DNA of 64,000 bases from Streptomyces rapamycinicus NRRL 5491 (GCF_024298965.1 NZ_CP085193.1:6448001-6512000); one strand, 5' to 3'. Counted from the stretch's first letter, positions 29,739-38,618 are shown. Notes: generated by a model not told the origin, from the letters alone. Translations and numbers: made by a program.

Positions 29739-30295
29739 GCCGTTACTCCTCTCTCCTCGAGCGCGAGCTTCATCGAGCGCAGCGCGTAGAAAACCCGGGA
29801 CCGTACCGTCCCGCTGGGTATGCCGAGGGTCTGGGCCGCCTCGTTGACGGTCCGTCCCTTGAAGTAGGTCTCGACCAGCACCTCGCGATGGGCGTCGCTG
29901 AGGTCCTGCATCGCGTCGGTCAGGGTCATGAGCCGCAGTGCACGGTCGATCTCGTCCTCCGCGGGCATGAGTTCCAACGGGGAGGGGTCGACCTCCTGCG
30001 GCCGGGCCTGCCGGCTGCGGTGTCCGTCGATCACGATCCGCCGGGCGACGGTGACCAGCCAGGGCCGGATGGAGCCGGTGGCCCGGGACAGCTGGTCGGC
30101 GTTCCGCCAGGCGCGCACCAGGGTCTCCTGGACGACGTCCTCCGCACGGTGCCGGTCGCCCGCGACCAGACGCAGTACGAACGCGAGCAACGGCCCCGCG
30201 TGCTCCTCGTAGAGCGCGCGCATGAGTCGCTCGTCCGGCGTACCACGCCTGGATCTTGACGGACGCTCATCGGCCACGGCGGCGTCGTCGTGCAC
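29735..30295 (-). CDS. ECF RNA polymerase sigma factor (SigL/SigK-like group)
   Basis: A 186-aa protein. GTG 30295 is chosen for GGAGG 6 nt upstream; the frame is open to 30334. Region 2: LYEEHAGPLLAFVLRLV, AEDVVQETLVRAWRNAD, IRPWLVTVARRIVIDGHRSR. Region 4: LSDAHREVLVETYFKGRTVNEAAQTLGIPSGTVRSRVFYALRSMK. It is coupled to a membrane anti-sigma, so it should answer an envelope signal. Two ECF/ZAS pairs lie back to back here. Confidence 0.92.
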   Translation of the reverse strand: MHDDAAVADERPSRSRRGTPDERLMRALYEEHAGPLLAFVLRLVAGDRHRAEDVVQETLVRAWRNADQLSRATGSIRPWLVTVARRIVIDGHRSRQARPQEVDPSPLELMPAEDEIDRALRLMTLTDAMQDLSDAHREVLVETYFKGRTVNEAAQTLGIPSGTVRSRVFYALRSMKLALEERGVTA

Positions 30296-30497
30296 CTGAA
30301 CCTCCAGGACCTGACCTGAGTTGGACAACATCAACGGACGACTCCCGGTCTGAGCCCCGGGGGGGATCGGCGGCCATGTCGGCCTCTTCCCCCTTCACTA
30401 CGCACGGGGGGAGGCAGCCGCTCAACGCGTCGCGAAGAAATTCCGATCAGGCGTCAGGGGCGGGTGTCGGGGGTCAGGGGTGAGGTGCGGGCGCGGG

Positions 30498-31544
30498 TCA
30501 AGAGACCATCGCGTCCAGCAGCAGGGGCTGCACCTTGCCGTCGAGCATCGCGCCGAGCCCCTCGACCGCGCAGACGTCGGGGTGGTCGGCGATGTTCAGC
30601 GGCATGCCGGTGGCCTCGCGCAGCATCGTGTCGAACCCGGGCAGCACCGCGCTGCCGCCCGCCAGCATGATGCCGCGGTCGGCGAGGTCGGCCACCAGAT
30701 CGGGCGGGCAGCGGCGCAGCACCGTGCCGATGGCGTCCAGCACCCCGGTCAGCGGGGTGCGGATGGCGGTCCGTACGCCCTCGACATCGATCCGTACGGT
30801 CCGGGCGAGCCCGGTGGCCACGTCACGGCCGTGCACCTCGGTGCTCTGTACGACCGGGGCGCCGTCCGGGCCGCCCGCGCTGTCCTTGACGATCAGATGC
30901 AGCGGGTGGACGGCCTGGCTGGGCAGCATCAGCGCGTGCTCGTTGCGCAGATGCTGGATGACGGCGTGGTCCACGGTCTCGCCGCCCACCGGGACCCGCT
31001 CGGCGGCCACGATCGAGCCCAGCGACAGGACCGCGACCTGGGTGGTGGCCGCGCCGCACACCACGATCATCGTCGCCTCGGGCCGTTCCACCGGCAGACC
31101 GCAGCCCACGGCGGCGGCGATCAGGGTGTCCACCAGCTCGACCCGCTTGGCGCCGATCCCGGTGAGCGTCTCCATGGCGGCGCGCTGGGCGAGCGGATCG
31201 GCGTCGTGCTGGACGCAGACGGCGGCGCTCACCAGCGGGCGGCGCCGCCAGGCGCGGCGCAGCTTGTTGCCCAGCAGCAGCCGCAGCATCCGCTGGGCCA
31301 TCTCGATGTCCACGACGGTGCCGTTGGAGACCGGCCGGACCACCCGGATGTGCGCGGGCGTCCGCCCGGTCATCCGCTGCGCCAGCGTGCCGACCGCGAT
31401 CAGCCCGCCGGTGTGGGTGTTCACGGCGGCCACGGTCGGCTCGTCGACGATGAGCCCGGTGCGCCTGAGGTAGACGCGCGTCCTGGCCGCGCCGAGGTCG
31501 ACGGCGATGGAGCAGCGGCGCAGTGCCTCGAGGCTGATGGTCAT
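30498..31544 (-). CDS. MreB/Mbl-like actin homologue, divergent
   Basis: A 348-aa protein, ATG 31544 after GGGGAGACC. The actin-fold motifs are recognisable: SIAVDLGAARTRVYLRRTG (phosphate 1; MreB has GTANT where this has GAART), VRPVSNGTVVDIEMAQRML, MIVVCGAATTQVAVLSLG (phosphate 2) and GIMLAGGSAVLPGFDTML (adenosine). Streptomycetes have MreB, Mbl and shorter MreB-like proteins involved in spore wall synthesis; this looks like one of the divergent kind. No mreC/mreD genes are adjacent. Confidence 0.85.
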   Translation of the reverse strand: MTISLEALRRCSIAVDLGAARTRVYLRRTGLIVDEPTVAAVNTHTGGLIAVGTLAQRMTGRTPAHIRVVRPVSNGTVVDIEMAQRMLRLLLGNKLRRAWRRRPLVSAAVCVQHDADPLAQRAAMETLTGIGAKRVELVDTLIAAAVGCGLPVERPEATMIVVCGAATTQVAVLSLGSIVAAERVPVGGETVDHAVIQHLRNEHALMLPSQAVHPLHLIVKDSAGGPDGAPVVQSTEVHGRDVATGLARTVRIDVEGVRTAIRTPLTGVLDAIGTVLRRCPPDLVADLADRGIMLAGGSAVLPGFDTMLREATGMPLNIADHPDVCAVEGLGAMLDGKVQPLLLDAMVS

Positions 31545-31677
31545 GGCAGGTCTCCCCTGTGGGCGGTGTGGCGGGCCGCCGCCCGGCGGCCCTCCGCTCT
31601 CATCGTGTGGGGACGATCAGGCCCGCTGCCCGTGGGGCTGAGCCGGTCGGGGGAGCGAATGCCCTCCGGGCTCTGTG

Positions 31678-31850
31678 GTGGATCTTCGCGACCCGCGACG
31701 CCCGGCACGGCGCCTCCCGGTTGCGGCTGGACCGCTGGGGTCCGGCCCCGCCGCCCGGCGCCTGCCCCCTGCGACCGCTGGGCCGCCCCGTGCATCGGAT
31801 GCCGGATGCCCCGGGGGCCAGCCGCTGGTGTCGCGGGCGCGAAGATCCAC
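31678..31850. repeat. Long-range inverted repeat enclosing 173 bp
   Basis: GTGGATCTTCGCG-ACCCGCGAC (31678-31699) and its complement (31830-31850) match over 21 bases with a single bulge, enclosing 130 bp with further stems such as GGACC-GCTGG-GGTCC. It lies in the 335-bp gap between the polymerase stop (31880) and the MreB-like start (31544). The gap contains no convincing gene. It could be a structured RNA, a processed 3' region, or a MITE-like insertion. Confidence 0.6.
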
Positions 31851-31879
31851 CGAACAGGACCTGGGCTGGCCCGGGGCGG

Positions 31880-33568
31880 CTATTTCGCGTCCGCGTAGCA
31901 CTCCACCGCCGCCATGGTGAAGGGGAACCGCACCGGGGTCGGTCCGAAGGCGATCCGGCCGGCCGTCTCACCCGCCTCGGCGATCGCCTCCCGGACCGCG
32001 TCGGCCTCCGTCTCGGGGCAGTGCACGATCACCTCGTCGTGCTGGAAGAAGACGATCTCCGCGCGCAGCCCCGCACCGGTCAGCGAGCGCCGCAGCGCGG
32101 CGAGCATCAGCAGGGCCCAGTCGGCGGCGCTGCCCTGCACCACGAAGTTCCGGGTGAAGCGGCCCCGGGCGCGGGCGCTCGCGCTGCTGCCGTACGACGG
32201 CTCCTCCTGGTCCCGCGGCAGCCCCGCCTCGTCGGCCGTCTCCTCGGCGGCGCCGCCCGCGGGCGGGCAGGTGCGGCCCAGCCAGGTGCGCACCAGCCGG
32301 CCCTCCTCACCCGCGCGGGCCGCCTCGTCCACATACGCCACCGCCGCCGGGAAGCGCCGCCGCAGGGCCGCGAGGTGCTTCAGGCCGTCGCCGGAGGTCT
32401 GGCCGTAGACCGCGCCCAGCAGCGCCAGCTTGGCCTGGTCGCGCCGGCCGGAGAAGGCGCGGTCGGACAGCGTCGCGTACAGGTCCCGGCCGCTGCCCGC
32501 GACCTCCATCAGCCCGGGGTCGCGGGAGATCGCGGCGAGCACCCGGGGCTCCATCTGGTCGGCGTCGGCCACCACCAGCCGCCAGCCCGGATCGGCCACC
32601 ACCGCGCGCCGCACCACCTTGGGGATCTGGAGCGCCCCGCCGCCGTTGGTGGTCCAGCGGCCGGAGACGGTGCCGCCGGGCAGGTACTCGGGGCGGAAGC
32701 GGCCCTCGCGCACCCAGGACTGGAGCCAGGCCCAGCCGTGGGCGGTGTGCAGCCGGTAGAGCTTCTTGTAGCGCAGCAGCGGCTCCACGGCGGGGTGGTC
32801 GATCCGCTCCAGCTCCCAGGCGCGGGTCGAGCCCAGTGCGATGCCCGCGCGGGCGAACGCCTTGACGACCTCGGCGGGCAGATCGGGCCGCACCCGGGTG
32901 CCGAAGGCGCGCGACACCTCGTCGGCCAGCTCGGCCAGGCGCCGCGGCTCCAGACCGCCCGGATAGCGCTCGCCGAGCAGCTCGTCCAGCAGCTCCCGGT
33001 GGCGGTCGGCGCGCCAGGGCACCCCGGCGCGCCGCATCTCGGCGGCGATCAGCATCCCGGCGGACTCGGCGGTGGTCAGCAGCCGCATCCGGTCCGGGTG
33101 CTCGGCCGCGTCCGTACGGACCAGCTGGCCCGCGTACACCTCGAGCAGCGCGTCCAGCGGATCGGTGCCCGGCGGCAGCGGCGGCGGACCGGGCTCGAAC
33201 AGCGACGGCTGGCCCCCGGCCGCCCGGGGCGGCGGGTCCTCGGGGACGGGCAGCCCGCGCAGCCGCGCCCGGGCGGCGGCGAGCGAACGCGGTGCGCCCG
33301 AGCGCCCCTCGTGGCCGAGGAGGAGCGCCTCGGCCGCCTCGATGTCATAGGCCCGCTCGACCCGGACCCCGGCGGCCAGCAGCCGCGGATAGACCTCGGC
33401 GGTGGACCGCCACACCCACCGGTCGGCCTCGGGGCGGGACCGCACGGCCCCGGCGATCCCGCCCTGCTCCGCCGTGACCTCGACGACCGGTCCGGCGGCC
33501 TTTCCCCCGGGGTCGAGCGGGCAGAGACGAACACCCCCGTGGTCCGTCTCCGCCGCCGCCCATCTCAT
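31880..33568 (-). CDS. DNA polymerase I-family protein (3'-5' exo-like/polymerase)
   Basis: A 562-aa protein, ATG 33568. It is shorter than PolA and lacks a 5'-3' exonuclease. The polymerase motifs are complete: VVADADQMEPRVLAAIS (motif A), RRDQAKLALLGAVYGQTSG (motif B, K..YG) and VFFQHDEVIVHC (motif C, HDE). The N-terminal ~170 residues would be a degenerate 3'-5' exonuclease-like domain; DEDD residues are not obvious. Actinobacteria carry this second, smaller PolA-type enzyme besides true PolA; its role may be in repair. Confidence 0.88.
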   Translation of the reverse strand: MRWAAAETDHGGVRLCPLDPGGKAAGPVVEVTAEQGGIAGAVRSRPEADRWVWRSTAEVYPRLLAAGVRVERAYDIEAAEALLLGHEGRSGAPRSLAAARARLRGLPVPEDPPPRAAGGQPSLFEPGPPPLPPGTDPLDALLEVYAGQLVRTDAAEHPDRMRLLTTAESAGMLIAAEMRRAGVPWRADRHRELLDELLGERYPGGLEPRRLAELADEVSRAFGTRVRPDLPAEVVKAFARAGIALGSTRAWELERIDHPAVEPLLRYKKLYRLHTAHGWAWLQSWVREGRFRPEYLPGGTVSGRWTTNGGGALQIPKVVRRAVVADPGWRLVVADADQMEPRVLAAISRDPGLMEVAGSGRDLYATLSDRAFSGRRDQAKLALLGAVYGQTSGDGLKHLAALRRRFPAAVAYVDEAARAGEEGRLVRTWLGRTCPPAGGAAEETADEAGLPRDQEEPSYGSSASARARGRFTRNFVVQGSAADWALLMLAALRRSLTGAGLRAEIVFFQHDEVIVHCPETEADAVREAIAEAGETAGRIAFGPTPVRFPFTMAAVECYADAK

Positions 33569-33757
33569 GCCCGGGATTCTGGCAGGGGGGTCTGACAACG
33601 CTCCGGTGTCCGAGGCCCGCTCAACCCTTAGGGGGACCCGGACGTCATTCATGACGACTGCTCTTCTTCACTCCGGGCAGAAGATCCCGGGTGTCGGGTG
33701 ATCATGCCGATACGCATGGTGCACGTGCATCTGCTTGTGCATCCACCTGCGCATACG

Positions 33758-33782
33758 CAGATGCATTTGCCCATGCATTCGC
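33758..33782. promoter_or_regulatory. GCA-rich regulatory motif upstream of the DUF397 gene
   Basis: CAGATGCA-NNN-GC-NN-ATGCA-NNN-GC, inside a 100-bp tract (33700-33790) full of GTGCAT/ATGCAT/GCGCAT units. The same pattern occurs at 35996-36020 between the ATPase and XRE genes. It lies 67 bp before the DUF397 start. It is probably a binding site of the nearby XRE-family regulator. Confidence 0.55.
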
Positions 33783-33848
33783 AAAGGAACGCGGCTATGA
33801 TCCCGGACAGTTGACAGCTGCACGCATGCACGAACGTGGAGAAGCCCT

Positions 33849-34106
33849 GTGCGCGACCACCCCTACAACGGCATGGCGGCCGCGGACCTCCGGGGAGTCG
33901 TCTGGCAGAAGAGCAGACACAGCAACTCCCAGGGGTCGTGTGTCGAGTTCGCCAAGCTGCCCGGTGGGGACGTGGCCGTCCGCAACTCCCGGTTCCCCGA
34001 CGGACCGGCGCTGATCTACACCCCGGCCGAGGTCGAGGCGATGCTGCTCGGGGCCAAGGACGGCGAGTTCGACCATCTGGGGCACGATCCGGCAGGTCTG
34101 GGCTGA
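33849..34106 (+). CDS. DUF397 protein
   Basis: An 85-aa acidic protein, GTG 33849 after GGAGA. It has the DUF397 signature: VVWQKSRHSNSQGSCVEFAKLPGGDVAVRNSRFPDGPALIY. DUF397 proteins pair with XRE/DUF5753 regulators, and often with anti-sigma-like ATPases, in many streptomycete developmental modules (whiJ-like). Here the partner genes lie 2-3 kb downstream, separated by a site-2 protease, and share its upstream motif. Confidence 0.88.
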   Translation: MRDHPYNGMAAADLRGVVWQKSRHSNSQGSCVEFAKLPGGDVAVRNSRFPDGPALIYTPAEVEAMLLGAKDGEFDHLGHDPAGLG

Positions 34107-34168
34107 TCGCCGCGGACGCGCGACACTGGTAGTGGCGATCGGGGGGACCCGACCCATGTGAGACGGCG

Positions 34169-35320
34169 ATGAACGGCTCGGTCCGCGTCGGACGTGTACT
34201 CGGGGTACCACTGCGGATGCACTGGAGCGTCCCGGTGCTGATCGTGCTGCTCGCCTACGGGCTCGGCCGCGAGACGCTGCCCGCGTGGACCCCCGGCCGG
34301 ACCGGTGCCGTCTACGCCGTCGCCAGCGTCGTCGGCGCCGTGCTGCTGATGGGCAGCCTGCTGCTGCACGAGGCCGCGCACGCGGTCGCCGCTCGCAGAA
34401 GGGGCGTCTCGGTGGAGGACGTGACGCTCTGGGCGCTTGGCGGCATGACCAAGATGGGACGGCCCCGCACCGCCGGGGTCGCGTTCTGGGTGGCCGTCAT
34501 CGGGCCGCTCACCAGCCTGGTCATCGGCGGTGTCGCGGTCGGCGCGGGGATCGGGGTGCACGCGCTCACCGGATGGGGTGTGCCCACGGCCGTGCTGATC
34601 TGGCTGGGCTGGGCCAATCTGCTGCTGGGCGTCTTCAATCTGCTGCCCGCCGCGCCGCTGGACGGCGGACGGGTGGTGCAGGCCGTGATCTGGTGGCGCA
34701 CCGGGGACCGGGAGCGCGCCGAGCGGGCGGCGGGGCGCAGCGGCCAGATTCTCGGTGTGGTGCTCATCGCCGCCGGCTGGATCTCCTTCCTGCGCGGGAA
34801 CAACGGCGGGCTGTGGCTCTCGCTCATCGGCCTCTTCATGGTGATCATCGCCAACGCGGAGCGGCAGCGGGCCGGGGTCAACACGGCGCTGCGCGGGGTG
34901 CGGGTGGTGGACGCGATGTCGGCGCCGGTGGCCGCCGGGGCCGACTGGCTGACCGTGGAGCGGTTCATCGACGAGGTGGCGGCCCACGCCCGGCATTCGG
35001 TGATGCCGCTGCTGGACTTCGAGGGACGGCCGAGCGGGGTCGTCCAGCTGCGCGCGCTCGCGTCGGTGCCGGCCGAGGCCCGGGAGGAGCGGCGGGTGCG
35101 CGATGTGGCGATACCGCTGGCGCGGTGCACCGTGGCCGAGCCCGATGAGCTGCTGAGCGAGGTGCTGGAGCGGGCGCGTCCGGGTGGCGGCGCGCTGCCG
35201 GTGCTGGTGGTGGACCACGGGCAGCTGGAGGGGATCGTCACGATGCACGATGTGAACCGGCTCTTCCAGCTGCACGGCCTGGGCATCACCACGGCCCCAC
35301 CGGAGTCCACCCGCCCGTGA
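34169..35320 (+). CDS. Site-2 protease (M50) with C-terminal CBS domains
   Basis: A 383-aa membrane protein, ATG 34169. Zinc-binding HEAAH (about residues 67-71, in SLLLHEAAHAVAARRRG) and the partner motif NLLPAAPLDGGRVV (Asp) mark an intramembrane metalloprotease of the SpoIVFB type. The C-terminal ~130 residues carry two CBS-like repeats (VVDAMSAPV; VLVVDHGQLEGIVTMHDV), typically adenylate-sensing. Substrates of such proteases include membrane anti-sigma factors; an RskA-type anti-sigma is encoded 5 kb upstream, but a link is only conjecture. Confidence 0.9.
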   Translation: MNGSVRVGRVLGVPLRMHWSVPVLIVLLAYGLGRETLPAWTPGRTGAVYAVASVVGAVLLMGSLLLHEAAHAVAARRRGVSVEDVTLWALGGMTKMGRPRTAGVAFWVAVIGPLTSLVIGGVAVGAGIGVHALTGWGVPTAVLIWLGWANLLLGVFNLLPAAPLDGGRVVQAVIWWRTGDRERAERAAGRSGQILGVVLIAAGWISFLRGNNGGLWLSLIGLFMVIIANAERQRAGVNTALRGVRVVDAMSAPVAAGADWLTVERFIDEVAAHARHSVMPLLDFEGRPSGVVQLRALASVPAEAREERRVRDVAIPLARCTVAEPDELLSEVLERARPGGGALPVLVVDHGQLEGIVTMHDVNRLFQLHGLGITTAPPESTRP

Positions 35321-35335
35321 CGCGCGGTGGCGTAT

Positions 35336-35408
35336 CCCTACGGGTCCTGCGCGCCCTACGGTGCTACGCGCTCTACGGGTCCTGCACGCCCTACGGGTCC
35401 TGCGCGCC
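35336..35408. repeat. Reiterated CCCTACGGGTCCTGCGCG units
   Basis: Two exact copies (35336, 35389) and two variants between them fill most of the space between the convergent protease and ATPase genes. No stem or coding role is evident. Confidence 0.7.
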
Positions 35409-35409
35409 C

Positions 35410-35901
35410 CTACGCGTCGGGGAGCCGGAAGACGGCCCAGACGATCTTGCCGCGAGGGGTGCCCGCCAGCGGCTGCCAGCCCCAGCCGTCCGTGAAGGAC
35501 TCCACCAGATGGAGCCCGCGCCCGGACTCCTCGCCGCAGCCCGCCTCACCGGCCACCGGCCCGACCTCGCTGGGGTCGCGTACGGCGCACACCAGCCGTG
35601 AGGGGCCGCGCATCAGATGGAGCCGCACCGGCCGCTCCGGTTCACCGCCGGTCGACGCGGTGCCGGACAGGGCGTGCCGGAGGGCGTTGGTGACCAGTTC
35701 GGAGACGACGAGCGCCACTTCGTCGAGGAGTTCGGGGATGTTCCACTGCCGCAGGGTGGAGCCGGTGAACTGCCGGGCCCCCTTGACCGCTTCGTAGCGG
35801 GCGGGCAGGGCGCAGGAGACGGATCCGGAGACGGCGGAGGGATCGATGGCGGCAAGCCCTTGCCACAAGGGTTCCAGCAGGGTCGAACCTTCGCTCCCCA
35901 T
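35410..35901 (-). CDS. Anti-sigma-like ATP-binding protein (HATPase_c_2)
   Basis: A 163-aa protein, ATG 35901. The GHKL fold is visible: VALVVSELVTNALRHA (N box), LVCAVRDPSEV (G1) and EESGRGLHLVESFTDGWGW (G2). Such stand-alone RsbW/AbaA-type ATPases either inhibit sigma factors as kinases or work with XRE/DUF397 modules. It is divergent from the XRE gene over a 305-bp region carrying the GCA-rich motif. Confidence 0.88.
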   Translation of the reverse strand: MGSEGSTLLEPLWQGLAAIDPSAVSGSVSCALPARYEAVKGARQFTGSTLRQWNIPELLDEVALVVSELVTNALRHALSGTASTGGEPERPVRLHLMRGPSRLVCAVRDPSEVGPVAGEAGCGEESGRGLHLVESFTDGWGWQPLAGTPRGKIVWAVFRLPDA

Positions 35902-35995
35902 GCGAGCACTCCTGCATCCGTGGCCGTGACGAACTCTGGCCAGATTTCGTACCAGCTAGCACGTGCGCACACCCTATGGTTCCGAATGCGCACGT

Positions 35996-36020
35996 CAGAT
36001 GCAAGGGCAAATGCACGTGC
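35996..36020. promoter_or_regulatory. GCA-rich regulatory motif between ATPase and XRE genes
   Basis: CAGATGCA-AGG-GC-AA-ATGCA-CGT-GC matches the motif at 33758-33782 in every fixed position. It is flanked by GCACGTGCGCAC (35960-35971) and GTGCAC. It lies 95 bp from the ATPase start and within the XRE upstream region (35902-36206), which holds no gene. Confidence 0.55.
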
Positions 36021-36206
36021 ACGCGGGCCGGTTGGTCCGATCCGCTCGGTTTTGCCGGTATTTCTGACTCCGTACACTGGCGTGCGTCATCGGGTTGAGT
36101 AACGACGCGCCTACGGCGTGAAGCCCGAACAGTGGCAGACTTCGCCCTCAGGGGCTGCGGGGGCGCCGTTCGCAAGGATGCTTTCCGTACAGGGAGGATC
36201 GCGGAA

Positions 36207-37070
36207 ATGGCCGCAGGCGAGTCGAGTGGATCGGTGGTGCGCCGCATCCTCCTGGGCTCTCAACTCAGGCGGTTGCGCGAGGACCGCGGCATCACCCGCG
36301 AGGCGGCGGGCTACTCGATCCGGGCTTCCGAATCCAAGATCAGCCGGATGGAGCTGGGCCGGGTGAGCTTCAAGGCGCGGGACATCGAGGATCTGCTGAC
36401 GCTGTACGGGGTCACCGACGACGCCGAGCGCGCGGCACTGCTCGGCCTCGCCCGCGAGGCCAATGTCGCCGGGTGGTGGCACAGCTACGGCGATGTGCTC
36501 CCCGGCTGGTTCCAGACCTATGTCGGCCTGGAGGGCGCCGCCTCCGACATCGCCTGCTACGAGGTCCAGTTCATCCACGGTCTGCTGCAGACCGAGGGCT
36601 ACGCCCACGCCGTGGTCACCCGCGGTCAGCCGCAGGCGTGCTCCGACGAGGTGGACCGGCGGGTGGCGCTGCGGCTGGAGCGGCAGAAGCTGCTGGTCTC
36701 CGAGCGCGCTCCGGCGTTCCACGTGGTCCTGGACGAGGCCGCGCTGCACCGCCCGTACGGCGGGCGCGGCGTGATGGCCGCCCAGCTGCGCCATCTGATC
36801 ACGGTCTCCGAACAGCAGAACGTGAGGCTCCAGGTGATGCCGTTCTCCTTCGGCGGGCACGCGGGGGAGAGCGGGGCGTTCACCCGGCTGCGCTTCCCCG
36901 AGTCCGACCTCCCCGACATCGTCTATCTGGAGCAGCTCACCAGCGCGCTCTATCTGGACAAGCGCGATGAAGTCTCGCTGTACGAGCGGGTGTTGGAGCG
37001 ACTCAGTGCGGACAGCCTCTCTCCTGAGGAGAGCCGGGATTTGCTCCGGGGACTCCTTCGCGATGCCTGA
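36207..37070 (+). CDS. XRE-family regulator with DUF5753 domain
   Basis: A 287-aa protein. ATG 36207 is preferred (GGGAGGATCGCGG upstream); the frame opens at 36132. The N-terminal HTH reads GSQLRRLREDRGITREAAGYSIRASESKISRMELGR. The C-terminal ~180 residues are the DUF5753 module (WFQTYVGLEGAASDIACYEVQFIHGLLQTEGYA ... VQVMPF-like LQVMPFSFGGHA ... IVYLEQLTSALYLD). This is the WhiJ-type regulator class paired with DUF397 proteins and ATPases, acting on development or antibiotic production. Confidence 0.92.
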   Translation: MAAGESSGSVVRRILLGSQLRRLREDRGITREAAGYSIRASESKISRMELGRVSFKARDIEDLLTLYGVTDDAERAALLGLAREANVAGWWHSYGDVLPGWFQTYVGLEGAASDIACYEVQFIHGLLQTEGYAHAVVTRGQPQACSDEVDRRVALRLERQKLLVSERAPAFHVVLDEAALHRPYGGRGVMAAQLRHLITVSEQQNVRLQVMPFSFGGHAGESGAFTRLRFPESDLPDIVYLEQLTSALYLDKRDEVSLYERVLERLSADSLSPEESRDLLRGLLRDA

Positions 37071-37160
37071 CCCGTCAGTACGATGACGTGTCGTCAGGAA
37101 TACCCCCCACACGTGCGCGGCTGTCGGGGACCGGCACCGCGTCCTGAAGATAGGGATGGC

Positions 37161-38618
37161 ATGTCCTACTTCTCCGAGTTGGCCCTTCAGTTCATCGACG
37201 GCGAGTGGCGCGGCGGATGCGGTTCCTGGGACATCGTCGACTTCAACCCCTATAACGGGGAGAAGCTGGCCTCCATCACCGTGGCGACCGTCGAGGAGGT
37301 GGACCTGGCCTACCGGGCGGCCGAGCGGGCGCAGCCGGAGTGGGGCGCCACCAACCCCTACGCCCGGCGGGCGGTGTTCGAGCGGGCGCTGCGGATCATC
37401 GAGGACCGGGAGAAGGAGCTCTCCGAGACGATCATCGCGGAGTGCGGCGGCACCCATGTGAAGGCGGGCTTCGAGCTGCACCTCGCCAAGGAGTTCCTGC
37501 GCGAGGCGATCCAGCTGGCGCTGCGGCCCGAGGGCCGCATCCTGCCGTCGCCGGTGGACGGCAAGGAGAACCGCCTCTACCGGCTGCCGGTGGGCGTGGT
37601 CGGCGTCATCAGCCCGTTCAACTTCCCCTTCCTGCTGTCGCTGAAGTCGGTGGCACCCGCGCTGGCCCTCGGCAACGCCGTCGTCCTCAAGCCGCACCAG
37701 AACACCCCGGTCTGCGGCGGCGGTCTGGTCGCCAGGATCTTCGAGGAGGCCGGGCTGCCCGCCGGGCTGCTCAATGTCGTGGTCACCGACATAGCGGAGA
37801 TCGGCGACGCCCTGATCGAGCACCCCATACCGAAGGTGATCTCCTTCACCGGCTCGGACAAGGTCGGCCGGCACGTCGCCACCGTGGCCGCCTCCCACTT
37901 CAAGCGCACGGTCCTGGAGCTGGGCGGCAACAGCGCGCTGGTCGTGCTGGACGACGCCGACCTGGACTACGCGGTGGACGCGGCCGTCTTCAGCCGCTTC
38001 GTCCACCAGGGGCAGGTCTGCATGGCGGCCAACCGGGTGCTGGTGGACCGGGCGGTCGAGCGGGAGTTCACGAGGAAGTTCGTGGCCAAGGTGGCGACCC
38101 TGAAGGTGGGCGATCCGGTCGACCCCACCACGCACATCGGCCCGCTGATCAACGAGGGCCAGGCCGAGGCGATCACCCAGCTCGTGGACCAGACGATCGC
38201 CGAGGGCGCCACCGCGCTGGTGCGCGGGCGGACCGAGGGCACCCTGATGGGGCCGACCGTGCTCAGCGGGGTCCCGGAGGGCTCGGCGATCCTCGGCCAG
38301 GAGATCTTCGGCCCGGTGGTGACGCTGATTCCGTTCGACGGCGACGACGAGGCCGTACAGATCGCCAATGACACGGACTACGGGCTCAGCGGGGCCGTGC
38401 ACACCGCCGATATAGAGCGCGGGGTGCGGTTCGCCCGGCGGATCCGCACCGGGATGATCCATGTGAACGACAGCACGGTCCACGACGAGCCGATCGTGCC
38501 GTTCGGCGGGGAGAAGCACTCCGGTCTCGGGCGGCTCAACGGGGAGTCGATGATCGAGGACTTCACCACCACCAAGTGGATCTCCATCCAGCACGGCCGG
38601 AGCCAGTTCCCGTTCTGA
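37161..38618 (+). CDS. NAD(P)-dependent aldehyde dehydrogenase
   Basis: A 485-aa protein, ATG 37161. The ALDH fold is complete: VISPFNFPFLL, VLKPHQNTP, FTGSDKVGRHV (nucleotide site), LELGGNSALVVLDDAD (general base Glu), FVHQGQVCMAANRVL (nucleophile Cys), EIFGPVV and FGGEKHSGLGR. It resembles the benzaldehyde/vanillin dehydrogenase group, so aromatic aldehydes are likely substrates. It follows the XRE gene on the same strand after 90 bp; a link is uncertain. Confidence 0.9.
   Translation: MSYFSELALQFIDGEWRGGCGSWDIVDFNPYNGEKLASITVATVEEVDLAYRAAERAQPEWGATNPYARRAVFERALRIIEDREKELSETIIAECGGTHVKAGFELHLAKEFLREAIQLALRPEGRILPSPVDGKENRLYRLPVGVVGVISPFNFPFLLSLKSVAPALALGNAVVLKPHQNTPVCGGGLVARIFEEAGLPAGLLNVVVTDIAEIGDALIEHPIPKVISFTGSDKVGRHVATVAASHFKRTVLELGGNSALVVLDDADLDYAVDAAVFSRFVHQGQVCMAANRVLVDRAVEREFTRKFVAKVATLKVGDPVDPTTHIGPLINEGQAEAITQLVDQTIAEGATALVRGRTEGTLMGPTVLSGVPEGSAILGQEIFGPVVTLIPFDGDDEAVQIANDTDYGLSGAVHTADIERGVRFARRIRTGMIHVNDSTVHDEPIVPFGGEKHSGLGRLNGESMIEDFTTTKWISIQHGRSQFPF

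Noticed and set aside
33649..33831. Minus-strand 60-aa Cys-rich protein
   Set aside because: The Cys codons come from the GCA/TGCA operator tract; there is no ribosome binding site or known family.
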